A DNA stretch of 64,000 nt, taken from assembly GCA_022376925.1 (NCBI GenBank), contig JAIOJX010000005.1, positions 92,291,001-92,355,000 of the forward strand, in the 5' to 3' direction. Each line of letters opens with the position of its first letter. Position 1 is the stretch's first letter. Below, in pieces: positions 1 to 11,637 of this stretch. The position numbers and the translations under genes are program-made. Origin of the DNA: Tragulus kanchil (Eukaryota > Chordata > Mammalia > Artiodactyla > Tragulidae). The notes beneath the pieces are model-generated. The model searched no databases. It saw nothing but the letters and a program-made list of their open reading frames with translations, and was not told the origin of the DNA.

Positions 1-43
1 GGCTACAGTTGATGGGTTACAAAGAGTCAGACATGACTGAGAG
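1..43 (+). mobile_element. Bov-tA/BovA SINE, 3' end fragment
   Basis: The window opens with the last part of a Bov-tA element: a 'ggctacagt' block, then 'caaagagtcagacatgactg', the conserved 3' signature of this ruminant SINE. The rest lies to the left of the window. It directly abuts reverse-strand L1 sequence, so it was probably inserted there. Confidence 0.8.
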
Positions 44-255
44 AATATTCTAGGTTTTCATTAAACATTTCTTGTATCTTCTCAGTCTGTGCCTCCAATT
101 CTTTTTCCGAGATCTTGGATAGTTTTTACTGTCATTACTCTAAATTCTTTTTCAAGTAGATTGCCTATTTCTATTTCACTTAGTTGTTATTGAGGGTTTT
201 TATTCATGTTCATTCTTCTGAATGAAAAATTTTCTGTCATCTCATTTTTCTTACT
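44..255 (-). mobile_element. L1 LINE, ORF1-region fragment
   Basis: Read on the reverse strand this resembles the ORF1 coiled-coil region of old mammalian L1. The forward strand shows the typical antisense run 'catttcttgtatcttctcag' and then 'cctccaattctttttccgag'. No intact frame remains. It continues to the right into L1 5' region, giving the order expected for a reverse-strand element. Confidence 0.7.
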
Positions 256-1250
256 CTGTGATCTCCTTTCTACAGGCTGTAGGATTGTAGCTCCTCTTGC
301 TTCTGGTGTCTGCCCCATGGTGGGTGAGGTGGGTACTGGGCTTGTGCTGGCTTTCTGGTGGGATGGACAGGTGCCTGCCCCCTGGTTGACGGAGCTGGCT
401 CCTGTCCCTCCAGTGGGCAAGGCTATGTCAAAGTGTGTGTTTAGAGGTGGCTATGAACTCAGAATGGTTTTAGTCACTCTGTCTGCTGGTGGGTGGAACT
501 GTGTTGCTGTCCTGCTGGCTATTTGGCCAGAAGTGTTCCTGCACTGGAGTCTTCAAGATGCTGGGTATGGGATTTGATTATGCTGCAGAAGAGCCGCTCC
601 TACTGTCTCATCATAGTTTCTTCTTTGTCTTTGAAGCAGGTGAAAGTCTTTTTTGTCAGTGGTTATTCAGCAGTTAATTGTGATTTTGATGTTTTCATGA
701 GAGGAGGTGAGCTCAAGTCCTTCTGTTACACCATTTTGTCCAGAATTGAGAAGCTGCTTTTAGTTTGGATATTTGCTCCAAATTTCTCAGCATATGCATA
801 CCCCTTCATATGGGATACATAGGTGTGGTGGCCCTTGCATGCTCTCAGGATGTTGGGGCCAGCGCTTAGAACCTGTTCATAGCAGTAGCTGTGGCCTGTG
901 CATTCCCTAGACAGTGGGAGCTGAGCTTGGCGTCTGCTTGTGAGTCTTCTAGGGGCATCTGTGGCCTGAGTAGCCCCAGGACAGCAGGAGAGGGCTTGCT
1001 GCATGCTCACAGATCTCATAGGGTTGACTGTGGCCCACACACTCCTGGGACAGTGGGGGGCAGCACTTGGCACCTGCTTATAGGTCTCATAATGGTGGTA
1101 GCAGCCTGTGCCCACCTGTGGAGCCCACAGTGGCGGCAGTGATGCATGCCCACCCCTGGAGCTCCTATTGCCTGATATCCTATTGCCTGAGAGCACACAC
1201 AGAGGAAATGATCTTATGGTGATCCCATCCCCCTCTTCATACACCTCCTA
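256..1250 (-). mobile_element. L1 LINE 5' region (5' UTR-like), reverse strand
   Basis: GC-richer sequence follows the ORF1 fragment, as expected for an L1 5' region in reverse orientation. It holds degenerate repeats of about 70 bases near its right end. The short open frames on both strands have no recognisable domain and are treated as chance. The subfamily cannot be named without a repeat-library search. Confidence 0.55.
828..1140. repeat. Degenerate tandem repeat, period about 63-71 bases
   Basis: A 'gtggcc' anchor recurs at 828, 891, 961, 1030 and about 1100 (last copy 'gcagcc'). Each is followed by a similar layout: 'cattccctagacagtggga', 'agccccaggacagcaggag', 'acactcctgggacagtggg'. 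About four and a half units are visible with heavy divergence. They lie in L1 5'-region sequence, where monomer-like repeats are known in some mammalian L1 lineages. Confidence 0.65.
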
Positions 1251-1406
1251 GATAGAATGTTAGGTCAATTTCACCTATAATGTTATGAAAATTTGCTGTT
1301 TCCTTATCTATCCATTGTTGAGAGTCAGATATTAAAATTGCCAACTATCATTGCGTTGCTTTTTATTTCTCCTTTCAAATTTTTATTGCTTGCTTTGTGT
1401 ATTTAT
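1251..1406 (-). mobile_element. Old L1 ORF2 fragment, left flank of the younger L1
   Basis: The forward strand shows the antisense ORF2 run 'gtcagatattaaaattgcca', matching the region that in other antisense L1 copies here reads 'ggatattaaagtctcctact' (near 41342). It ends at 'gtatttatg', which recurs after the 3' end of the younger L1, so this is the left half of that element's target. Most of it is repeated at 2391-2500 by tandem duplication 1. Confidence 0.6.
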
Positions 1407-1970
1407 GTGCTGGTGGATAATTTATGGGGCAGAGAGTGAGGGGTCAGGCTACAAATACTGTGGAGAAACCAGACCAACCTGTTCTGCAAAGATCTGGACC
1501 ACAACTTACCTGACCCTCACTGAAACCTAAGACATAAGCAGCCTCCCAGCCTCCACACCCAACCCCCACCAGTACAGACTAGGGAAATCTAGGGCAACAT
1601 CTAGAGCAAACTGGTAGAAGGTTCACACGCAGATGAGAAGATAAAAACCAGGACAGTATTTTCTTTTTTTTTTTTTAGTTTTATTTTATTTTAGTTCTTT
1701 TTTTTTAATTTTTAATTTTTTTGCCACTGCTTCCTCTCTCTATGCTCTAACTGTAAAATCTTTTTATACCTACTACTATCCTCTATATAAACATTTCCTA
1801 TCTTCCTGTCTCTACTGTTCTCTTCCAGTTGTACTAAACTCTACTACACACTAATCTTTGTTACCTAATCCTGCAGAATACTTGCAACACGAATCTATTC
1901 CTTCTCATTACCCATACACTCTCCTCCTTCTCACCCCCAACACATGTCTTAGATAAAAACTGCTTTCATT

Positions 1971-2299
1971 GGGCTTCCCTGGTGGTCCAGTGGGTAAGGA
2001 CACCGCCTTGCAGCGCAAGGGGCACCGGTTCAATCCCTGGCCTGGGAAGATCCCACGTGCCATGGAGCAGCTGGACTGATGTGTCCAATTACTGAGCCGG
2101 AGCTCTGGAGCACATGCGCCCAGAGCCGGCGCTCAGCAACAGACAGACGCCACCGCGATGGGAGGCCCACAGGAGCCAAAGAACAAAGATGGATGAAAAT
2201 AGAGAAATGAAAGACCAATAGAAGTGGCCCGCCTGCTCCCCTCCCTCCCCAACCCGACCCCCACCCAAAATAAATAAATAAATCTTTAAAAAAAAATAA
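1971..2299 (+). mobile_element. CHR-derived SINE, long form
   Basis: The tRNA-derived head begins 'gggcttccctggtggtcc' with an A-box-like block and a B-box-like 'ggttcaatccc'. A body with 'gatgggaggcccacagg' follows, then a C-rich module ('cccctccctccccaacccg') and an 'aataaataaataaa' tail. The C-rich module defines the long form. It sits in the L1 5' region. Confidence 0.9.
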
Positions 2300-3063
2300 A
2301 AGAGTAGAAGTCCTACAAATCAGACTCCAAACATCTAAGAAGATGACAATAGGAATAGAAAATTTAATGACGACAGTCACCTCCAAACACTGTTTCCTTA
2401 TCTATCCATTGTTGAGAGTCAGATATTAAAATTGCCAACTATCATTGCGTTGCTTTTTATTTCTCCTTTCAAATTTTTATTGCTTGCTTTGTGTATTTAT
2501 GTGCTGGTGGATAATTTATGGGGCAGAGAGTGAGGGGTCAGGCTACAAATACTGTGGAGAAACCAGACCAACCTGTTCTGCAAAGATCTGGACCACAACT
2601 TACCTGACCCTCACTGAAACCTAAGACATAAGCAGCCTCCCAGCCTCCACACCCAACCCCCACCAGTACAGACTAGGGAAATCTAGGGCAACATCTAGAG
2701 CAAACTGGTAGAAGGTTCACACGCAGATGAGAAGATAAAAACCAGGACAGTATTTTCTTTTGTTTCTTTAGTTTTATTTTATTTTAGTTCTTTTTTTTTA
2801 ATTTTTAATTTTTTTGCCACTGCTTCCTCTCTCTATGCTCTAACTGTAAAATCTTTTTATACCTACTACTATCCTCTATATAAACATTTCCTATCTTCCT
2901 GTCTCTACTGTTCTCTTCCAGTTGTACTAAACTCTACTACACACTAATCTTTGTTACCTAATCCTGCAGAATACTTGCAACACGAATCTATTCCTTCTCA
3001 TTACCCATACACTCTCCTCCTTCTCACCCCCAACACATGTCTTAGATAAAAACTGCTTTCATT

Positions 3064-3392
3064 GGGCTTCCCTGGTGGTCCAGTGGGTAAGGACACCGCC
3101 TTGCAGTGCAAGGGGTGCCGGTTCGATCCCTGGCCTGGGAAGATCCCACGTGCCATGGAGCAGCTGGACTGATGTGTCCAATTACTGAGCCGGAGCTCTG
3201 GAGCACATGCGCCCAGAGCCGGCGCTCAGCAACAGACAGACGCCACCGCGATGGGAGGCCCACAGGAGCCAAAGAACAAAGATGGATGAAAATAGAGAAA
3301 TGAAAGACCAATAGAAGTGGCCCGCCTGCTCCCCTCCCTCCCCAACCCGACCCCCACCCAAAATAAATAAATAAATCTTTAAAAAAAAATAA
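3064..3392 (+). mobile_element. CHR-derived SINE, long form (second copy in duplication 1)
   Basis: Same element as at 1971-2299, repeated by tandem duplication 1. Its B box reads 'ggttcgatccc' here, with 'cagtgcaaggggtgcc' where the first copy has 'cagcgcaaggggcacc'. Flanks are the same L1 sequence, so this is not an independent insertion. Confidence 0.9.
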
Positions 3393-4156
3393 AAGAGTAG
3401 AAGTCCTACAAATCAGACTCCAAACATCTAAGAAGATGACAATAGGAATATGCGTATCAATAATACTTTGAATGTAAACAGACTAAATGCTCCAACCAAA
3501 AGACACAGACTGGTTGATTGTATACAAAAGCAAGACCCATATATATGCTGCTTACAAGAAACCCACTTCAGTCCTAGAGACCCTCATAGACTGAAAGTGA
3601 GAGGATGGAAAAAAAAATTCCATGCAAATGGAAATCAAAGGAAAGCTGGAGTAGCAAATCTCATATCAGACAAAACATACTTTAAAATAAAGAAGTTTAT
3701 AGAAACAAAGCAGGTCACTACATAATGATCAAGGGATCGATCCAAGAGGAAGACATAACAATCATAAATATCTATGCACCCAACACAGGAGCACCTCAAT
3801 GCATAAGACAAGTACTTTCAGACATAAAGGAAGAAATCAACAATAACACAGTAATAATTGGAGACTTTAACGCTCCTCTCACACCAATGGACAGATCATC
3901 AAAATAGAAAATTAATAAAGAAACACAAGCCTTAAATGCCACACTAGAAAAGATGGACCTCATTGAAGTCTGTAGGACTTTCCATCCAAAAGCAGAAGAA
4001 TGCACTTTCTTCTCAAGTGCTCATGGAACATTCTCCAGGATAGACCATATCTTGGGCCACAAAGCAAACCTCAGTCAATTCAGGAAAATTGAAATTATAT
4101 CAACCATCTTCTCTGACCACAATGCAACGAGACTAGAGATCAACTACAGGAAAAAA

Positions 4157-6401
4157 ATGGCTAGAAACACAAACACATGGAGATTAAACAACACACACCT
4201 AAAATCAAACTTATTACCAAGCAAATCAAAGGAGAAATTAAAAAAATTTCTAGAAGAAAATAGCAATGAACACGACAGTGCAAAATCTATGGGATACCAC
4301 AAAAGCAGTTCTAAGAGAGAAATTTATAGCAATACAGTCCTACCTCAAGAAATAAGAAAAATATCAAACTGATGACCTAACCCTACACTTAAAACAACTG
4401 GAGAAAGAAGAACAACAAAAGTCCAAAGTCAGAAGAAGAGAATTCATAAAGATCAGAGCAGAAATAAATGCAAAAGAAACGAAATTAAGAATAGTAAAAA
4501 TAAATAAAACAAAAAGGTGGTTCTTCAAAAAGATAAACGAAACTGACAACCCACTGGCCAGACTCATCAAGAAAAAAAGAGAGAAGAACCAGATCAACAA
4601 AATCAAAAACAAAAAAGGAGAGATTACAACAGATAATGCAGAAATCCAAAAAATTCTAAGAGACTGTTATGAACAACTATATGGCAACAAATTGGACAAC
4701 CTGGAAGAAATAGGATGGTTTCTTGGAGAAGATTAATCTTCCGAAACTGAACCAGGAAGAAATAGAAACTATGAACAACCCAAACACAAACTCAGAAATT
4801 GGATTTGTGATTATAATTCTACCAAAAAAATAAAAGCCCAGGGCCACATGGCTTCACAAGTGAATTCTACCAAACATTTAAAGAAGAGTTAATACCTGTC
4901 CATCTAAAACTCTTTCAAAAAATCGCACAGGAAGGAACACTTCCAAACTCATTCTACATGGCCGCCATCACCCTGATACCAAAACCAGGCAAAGACAACA
5001 CAAAAAAAGAAAATTATAGACCAATTTCACTGAAGAATTTGGATGCCAAAATCCTCAACAAAAATCCTAGCAAATAGAACTCAACATCACAACAAAAACT
5101 CATACATCATGACCAAGTTGAATTCATTGCAGGCATTTAAGGATTTTTCAGTATCTACAAACCAATTAATGTGATGTACCATATCAACAAATTGAAAGAT
5201 AAAAATCACAAGATAATCTCAATAGATGCAAAAAAAGCCTTCGACAAATTACAATGTCCATTTATGATAAAACCTTTAAAAAATGGCTAGAAACACAAAC
5301 ACATGGAGATTAAACAACACACACCTAAAATCAAACTTATTACCAAGCAAATCAAAGGAGAAATTAAAAAAATTTCTAGAAGAAAATAGCAATGAACACG
5401 ACAGTGCAAAATCTATGGGATACCACAAAAGCAGTTCTAAGAGAGAAATTTATAGCAATACAGTCCTACCTCAAGAAATAAGAAAAATATCAAACTGATG
5501 ACCTAACCCTACACTTAAAACAACTGGAGAAAGAAGAACAACAAAAGTCCAAAGTCAGAAGAAGAGAATTCATAAAGATCAGAGCAGAAATAAATGCAAA
5601 AGAAACGAAATTAAGAATAGTAAAAATAAATAAAACAAAAAGGTGGTTCTTCAAAAAGATAAACGAAACTGACAACCCACTGGCCAGACTCATCAAGAAA
5701 AAAAGAGAGAAGAACCAGATCAACAAAATCAAAAACAAAAAAGGAGAGATTACAACAGATAATGCAGAAATCCAAAAAATTCTAAGAGACTGTTATGAAC
5801 AACTATATGGCAACAAATTGGACAACCTGGAAGAAATAGGATGGTTTCTTGGAGAAGATTAATCTTCCGAAACTGAACCAGGAAGAAATAGAAACTATGA
5901 ACAACCCAAACACAAACTCAGAAATTGGATTTGTGATTATAATTCTACCAAAAAAATAAAAGCCCAGGGCCACATGGCTTCACAAGTGAATTCTACCAAA
6001 CATTTAAAGAAGAGTTAATACCTGTCCATCTAAAACTCTTTCAAAAAATCGCACAGGAAGGAACACTTCCAAACTCATTCTACATGGCCGCCATCACCCT
6101 GATACCAAAACCAGGCAAAGACAACACAAAAAAAGAAAATTATAGACCAATTTCACTGAAGAATTTGGATGCCAAAATCCTCAACAAAAATCCTAGCAAA
6201 TAGAACTCAACATCACAACAAAAACTCATACATCATGACCAAGTTGAATTCATTGCAGGCATTTAAGGATTTTTCAGTATCTACAAACCAATTAATGTGA
6301 TGTACCATATCAACAAATTGAAAGATAAAAATCACAAGATAATCTCAATAGATGCAAAAAAAGCCTTCGACAAATTACAATGTCCATTTATGATAAAACC
6401 T
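4157..6401. repeat. Tandem duplication 2 inside L1 ORF2 (unit about 1.12 kb)
   Basis: Copies 4157-5275 and 5283-6401 look identical, with 7 bases between them. The first copy stops mid-ORF2 after 'tttatgataaaacct'. The second continues properly into 'cttcaaaaaaatgggtatag', the normal next part of L1. Removing one copy restores normal L1 order. Confidence 0.95.
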
Positions 6402-6856
6402 CTTCAAAAAAATGGGTATAGAAGGAACCTATCTCAACATAGTGAAAGCCATATATGAGAAGCCCACAGTGAACATTATCCTCAATGGTGAAAAACTGAA
6501 AGCTTTCCCTCTAAGATCAGGAACAAAACAGGGGTGTCCACTTTCACCACTATTATTCAGCATAGTCCTGGAAGTTCTAGCAACAGAAATAAGAGAAGAG
6601 AAAGAAATAAAAGCAATTCAGAATGGAAAAGAAGAAGTAAAACTCTATTTGCAGACAACATAACACTCTACATAGAAAACCCCAAAGACACTATTAGAAA
6701 ACCACTAGAGTTAATCAACAAATTCATCAAAGTTGCAGGATACAAAATCAATAAACAGAAATCACTGGCATTTCTACACACAAGCAATGAAAAATCAGAA
6801 AACGAAATCAAAGAGGCAATCCCCTTCACCATCACAGCCAAAAGAATAAAATATGT

Positions 6857-9081
6857 AGGAATAAACCTACCCAAAGAAACAAAAGAGCTGTACACAGAAA
6901 ATTACAAGACACTGATGAAAGAAATCAAAGAAGACTCAAACGGATGGAGAGATATTCCATGTTCCTGGATCGGAAGAATCAATATTGTAAAAATGACCAT
7001 ACTACCAAATATCATCTACAGATTCAATGTGATCCCTATCAAACTACCAATGACATTCTTCACAGAACTAGACCAAGGAAGCACACAGTTTATATGGAAA
7101 CACAAAAGAGTCCGAATAGCAAAAGCAATCCTGAGAAAGAAGAATGGAGCTGGAGGGATTAGCCTCCCTAACTTCAGACTTTACTACAAAGCAACAGTCA
7201 TCAAGACAGTATGGTACTGGCACAAAAACAGAACTATAGACCAATGGAACAAGATCGAGAACCCAGCCACATACCGATGGATACCTTAGTTTTGACAAAG
7301 GAGGTGAAACTATAAAATGGGACAAAGACAGCCTCTTCAACAAATGGTACTGGGAAAACACAACAGCTACATGCAAAAAAATGAAGCTGGAACATTCCCT
7401 GACACCATACACAAAGATCAACTCAAAACAGATTAAAGACCTAAATGTAAGACCAGAAACGATCAAACTCTTAGAGGAAAATATAGGCAAAACACTCATG
7501 GACATAAACCAAAGCAAGATCTTCCATGACCCACCTACTAGAATAACAGAACTAAAAACAAAAATGAACATGTGGGACCTAATGAAACTTAAAAGCTTTT
7601 GTACAGCAAAAGAAACTACAAAAAAGCTGAACAGACAACCCACTGAATGGGAGAAAATCATAGCATATGAAATAACAGTCAAAGAATTAATCTCCCAAAT
7701 CTACAAGCAACTCAGACAACTCAGCACCAGAAAAATGAACAACCCAATCAAAAGATGGGAAAATGACCTAAAGAAACATCTCACCAAAGAGGACATACAG
7801 ATGGTCAAAAAGCACATGAAATGATGCTCGACCTCACTTAGTATTAGAGAAATGCAAATCAAAACTACAATGAGATATCACCTCACACCCGTCAGAATGG
7901 CCATCATCCACAAATTGACAGACAATAAATGCTATATAGGGTGCGGAGAAAAGGGAACACTCTTGCATGAGGAATAAACCTACCCAAAGAAACAAAAGAG
8001 CTGTACACAGAAAATTACAAGACACTGATGAAAGAAATCAAAGAAGACTCAAACGGATGGAGAGATATTCCATGTTCCTGGATCGGAAGAATCAATATTG
8101 TAAAAATGACCATACTACCAAATATCATCTACAGATTCAATGTGATCCCTATCAAACTACCAATGACATTCTTCACAGAACTAGACCAAGGAAGCACACA
8201 GTTTATATGGAAACACAAAAGAGTCCGAATAGCAAAAGCAATCCTGAGAAAGAAGAATGGAGCTGGAGGGATTAGCCTCCCTAACTTCAGACTTTACTAC
8301 AAAGCAACAGTCATCAAGACAGTATGGTACTGGCACAAAAACAGAACTATAGACCAATGGAACAAGATCGAGAACCCAGCCACATACCGATGGATACCTT
8401 AGTTTTGACAAAGGAGGTGAAACTATAAAATGGGACAAAGACAGCCTCTTCAACAAATGGTACTGGGAAAACACAACAGCTACATGCAAAAAAATGAAGC
8501 TGGAACATTCCCTGACACCATACACAAAGATCAACTCAAAACAGATTAAAGACCTAAATGTAAGACCAGAAACGATCAAACTCTTAGAGGAAAATATAGG
8601 CAAAACACTCATGGACATAAACCAAAGCAAGATCTTCCATGACCCACCTACTAGAATAACAGAACTAAAAACAAAAATGAACATGTGGGACCTAATGAAA
8701 CTTAAAAGCTTTTGTACAGCAAAAGAAACTACAAAAAAGCTGAACAGACAACCCACTGAATGGGAGAAAATCATAGCATATGAAATAACAGTCAAAGAAT
8801 TAATCTCCCAAATCTACAAGCAACTCAGACAACTCAGCACCAGAAAAATGAACAACCCAATCAAAAGATGGGAAAATGACCTAAAGAAACATCTCACCAA
8901 AGAGGACATACAGATGGTCAAAAAGCACATGAAATGATGCTCGACCTCACTTAGTATTAGAGAAATGCAAATCAAAACTACAATGAGATATCACCTCACA
9001 CCCGTCAGAATGGCCATCATCCACAAATTGACAGACAATAAATGCTATATAGGGTGCGGAGAAAAGGGAACACTCTTGCAT
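6857..9081. repeat. Tandem duplication 3 inside L1 ORF2 (unit about 1.11 kb)
   Basis: Copies 6857-7968 and 7970-9081 are joined through one extra base. Copy 1 breaks off after 'gggaacactcttgcat'; copy 2 continues into 'tactggtgggaatgtc', as in normal L1. The coding segments at 7381-7824 and 8494-8937 are this pair. Confidence 0.95.
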
Positions 9082-10919
9082 TACTGGTGGGAATGTCAAT
9101 TGATAGAGCTGCTATGGAGAACAGTATGGAGACATTCCTTTAAAAACTAAAACTAGAAGCACTATATGACCCAGCAATCCCACTATTAAGCTTATATCCT
9201 GATGAAATCAAAATTGAAAGAGACACCTGTACCCCAATGTTCATTGCATCTCTCTATACAATAGCTAGAACATGGAAGCAACCTAGATGTCCATCGAGGA
9301 ATGAATGGATAAAGAACTCTGGTACATACATACAGTGGAGTACTTCTCAGCTGTAAAAAGAAATGCAGAAGAATCAGTCCTAATGAGGTGGCTGGATCTA
9401 GAACCTATCATAAAAAGTGAAGTAAGTCAAAAAGAGAAGGACAAGTACAATATACTAACACATATATATGGAATCTAGTAAGATGGTAATGATAATACAT
9501 GCACTGCAGCGATGGAAATACAGACACAGAGAGTAGACATGTGGACATGGTGTGGAATGAACAGTGGGTGGAGGCATAAAGGAAGTAGCACAAAAACCTA
9601 TACTATTGTATGTAAAAAAATATATATATAGCTATTGTCATTGCGCTGTGGGAATAGGAGATCCTGCAAGAGTGCGGTGCGATGGCCGGGAGGGGTGGTA
9701 TGGAGGGGACTGGGAATGGGGAGGGGACCAGGGATATGCATATGACTGACCTGGGAGCATACATGTCTGTAAACAACAAAACTCTGTAAAAAAATTTTTT
9801 TTAAGTATTTATGATTTCAACATTAAAAAGAAACTACAAAAAGAACAGACAACCCACTGAATGGGAGAAAATCATAGCATATGAAATAACAGTCAAAGAA
9901 TTAATCTCCCAAATCTACAAGCAACTCAGACAACTCAGCACCAGAAAAATGAACAACCCAATCAAAAGATGGGAAAATGACCTAAAGAAACATCTCACCA
10001 AAGAGGACATACAGATGGTCAAAAAGCACATGAAATGATGCTCGACCTCACTTAGTATTAGAGAAATGCAAATCAAAACTACAATGAGATATCACCTCAC
10101 ACCCGTCAGAATGGCCATCATCCACAAATTGACAGACAATAAATGCTATATAGGGTGCGGAGAAAAGGGAACACTCTTGCATTACTGGTGGGAATGTCAA
10201 TTGATAGAGCTGCTATGGAGAACAGTATGGAGACATTCCTTTAAAAACTAAAACTAGAAGCACTATATGACCCAGCAATCCCACTATTAAGCTTATATCC
10301 TGATGAAATCAAAATTGAAAGAGACACCTGTACCCCAATGTTCATTGCATCTCTCTATACAATAGCTAGAACATGGAAGCAACCTAGATGTCCATCGAGG
10401 AATGAATGGATAAAGAACTCTGGTACATACATACAGTGGAGTACTTCTCAGCTGTAAAAAGAAATGCAGAAGAATCAGTCCTAATGAGGTGGCTGGATCT
10501 AGAACCTATCATAAAAAGTGAAGTAAGTCAAAAAGAGAAGGACAAGTACAATATACTAACACATATATATGGAATCTAGTAAGATGGTAATGATAATACA
10601 TGCACTGCAGCGATGGAAATACAGACACAGAGAGTAGACATGTGGACATGGTGTGGAATGAACAGTGGGTGGAGGCATAAAGGAAGTAGCACAAAAACCT
10701 ATACTATTGTATGTAAAAAAATATATATATAGCTATTGTCATTGCGCTGTGGGAATAGGAGATCCTGCAAGAGTGCGGTGCGATGGCCGGGAGGGGTGGT
10801 ATGGAGGGGACTGGGAATGGGGAGGGGACCAGGGATATGCATATGACTGACCTGGGAGCATACATGTCTGTAAACAACAAAACTCTGTAAAAAAATTTTT
10901 TTTAAGTATTTATGATTTC
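8725..10919. repeat. Tandem duplication 4, L1 3' end (unit about 1.1 kb)
   Basis: Copies 8725-9818 and 9830-10919, with 11 bases of filler. Copy 2 lacks 4 bases near its start. The second copy of duplication 3 and the first copy of this one overlap at 8725-9081, so joints occur about every 1.1 kb here. Confidence 0.95.
9151..9818 (+). other. L1 3' UTR with G-rich tract
   Basis: Non-coding L1 tail after ORF2. A strongly G-rich stretch lies at 9674-9733 with several runs of three or more G ('gggaggggtgg', 'ggaggggactggg', 'ggggagggg'). This polypurine, quadruplex-prone feature is known in mammalian L1 3' UTRs. The element ends 'ctctgtaaaaaaattt'. The same tract appears again near 10775-10834 and 11871-11930 through duplications 4 and 5. 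Confidence 0.85.
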
Positions 10920-11520
10920 TAGATCATTTTGATTAATTGAACTTTGTATCATGATATAATAACTTACCTTGTTTCTCTTTAGTAATTTTATTTTAAAGTT
11001 TATTTTGCCTGACGTTAAGTATAGCAATCCTGACATAACTATAGCTTTTTGTTGTTACCATTTGCTTAAAATGTCTTTTTCCACCCTTCACTCTCAGTCT
11101 ATGGCTCTCTTTAAAACTAAAGTGAGTCTCTTATAGCAGCATATTGTTGTATTGTTTTTTACCCATTGAGCCATTTTGTGTATTTTTACTGGAGATTTTA
11201 ATACATTTATACTTACAGTAATTAGTAATAAGCAAGGTCTTACTATTGGCACTTTATTCATTTCTAGTTGTTATGTAGATCCATTGTTCCTTGTTTCTTA
11301 TCCTGCTGTCTTTCTGTGTATTTTGATGTCTCTTTGTATCTTGCTTTGACTTCCTTATCATGTTCTTTTATGTAATTACTACAGAGTGTTTTCTTGTGTT
11401 TTACTATGAGGCCTACGTTATATATCTTGGGTTGTTATCATTTACAATGATGTGTTAAATTTTAGCTTCAGTAGAACTTTATACTTTTATTTCTTCTCTC
11501 CCTCATTGATGTTACAGTTT
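10920..11520 (-). mobile_element. Old L1 ORF2 fragment, right flank of the younger L1
   Basis: Antisense L1 sequence, for example 'gtgagtctcttatagcagca', matching 'gtgagtctcttgtaggcagc' near 42765 in another L1. It continues the fragment at 1251-1406 across the inserted younger L1. Repeated at 12007-12607 by duplication 5. Confidence 0.7.
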
Positions 11521-11637
11521 AGATTTTTGTGGCAGTACTGCTCATCTCTCGGGATATTAGTTCCCCAGCCAGCTATTGAAAGTGGGCCATGGCAGTGATA
11601 GTGCTAAGTACTAACCCCTGGACTGCCAAGGGATTCC
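11521..11637 (-). mobile_element. CHR-2-like SINE fragment
   Basis: The reverse strand reads 'ggaatcccttggcagtcc', then 'ggggaactaatatcccg', the head and mid section of the CHR-2 type shared by cetaceans and ruminants. Strongly diverged, so an old copy. The artefactual joint of duplication 5 truncates it at its 5' end. Confidence 0.75.

Larger units (their letters stand above)
1297..3450. repeat. Tandem duplication 1 (unit about 1.06 kb)
   Basis: Copies 1297-2357 and 2391-3450 are nearly identical and are separated by 33 bases of unrelated filler. Differences are a poly-T stretch near 1665/2758 and four substitutions within about 26 bases in the head of the embedded SINE (near 2014 and 3107). 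The joint lies inside L1 sequence, not at an element boundary. Confidence 0.95.
3436..9150 (+). pseudogene. L1 ORF2 (endonuclease-reverse transcriptase), broken
   Basis: L1 ORF2 makes the endonuclease and reverse transcriptase for target-primed insertion. The frame opens with ATG at 3436 (M-T-I-G-I) but shifts almost at once. Endonuclease landmarks remain in three pieces: QETHF at 3555-3569, GDFN at 3860-3871 before a TAG at 3905, and SDH at 4112-4120. Reverse transcriptase landmarks follow near 6530 ([10 protein letters not shown]). The active-site box reads FADN at 6648-6659, so the second aspartate of the usual F/YADD is asparagine, and a frameshift lies just before it. The C-terminal CX3CX7HX4C motif is intact at 9043-9096. 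Duplications 2 and 3 repeat internal parts, so the displayed order is not a true gene. It cannot encode active protein. Confidence 0.9.

Noticed and set aside
256..1250. Endogenous retrovirus LTR
   Set aside because: No LTR ends, primer-binding site or retroviral coding motif seen; its position after antisense L1 ORF1 fits an L1 5' region better.
1971..2060. Possible tRNA gene from A- and B-box-like sequence
   Set aside because: It is the tRNA-derived head of a SINE and lacks a complete cloverleaf; the same applies to all Bov-tA and CHR heads here.
8028..8937. Apparent second L1 ORF2 C-terminal gene
   Set aside because: It is the duplicate of 6915-7824 from tandem duplication 3, not a separate element.
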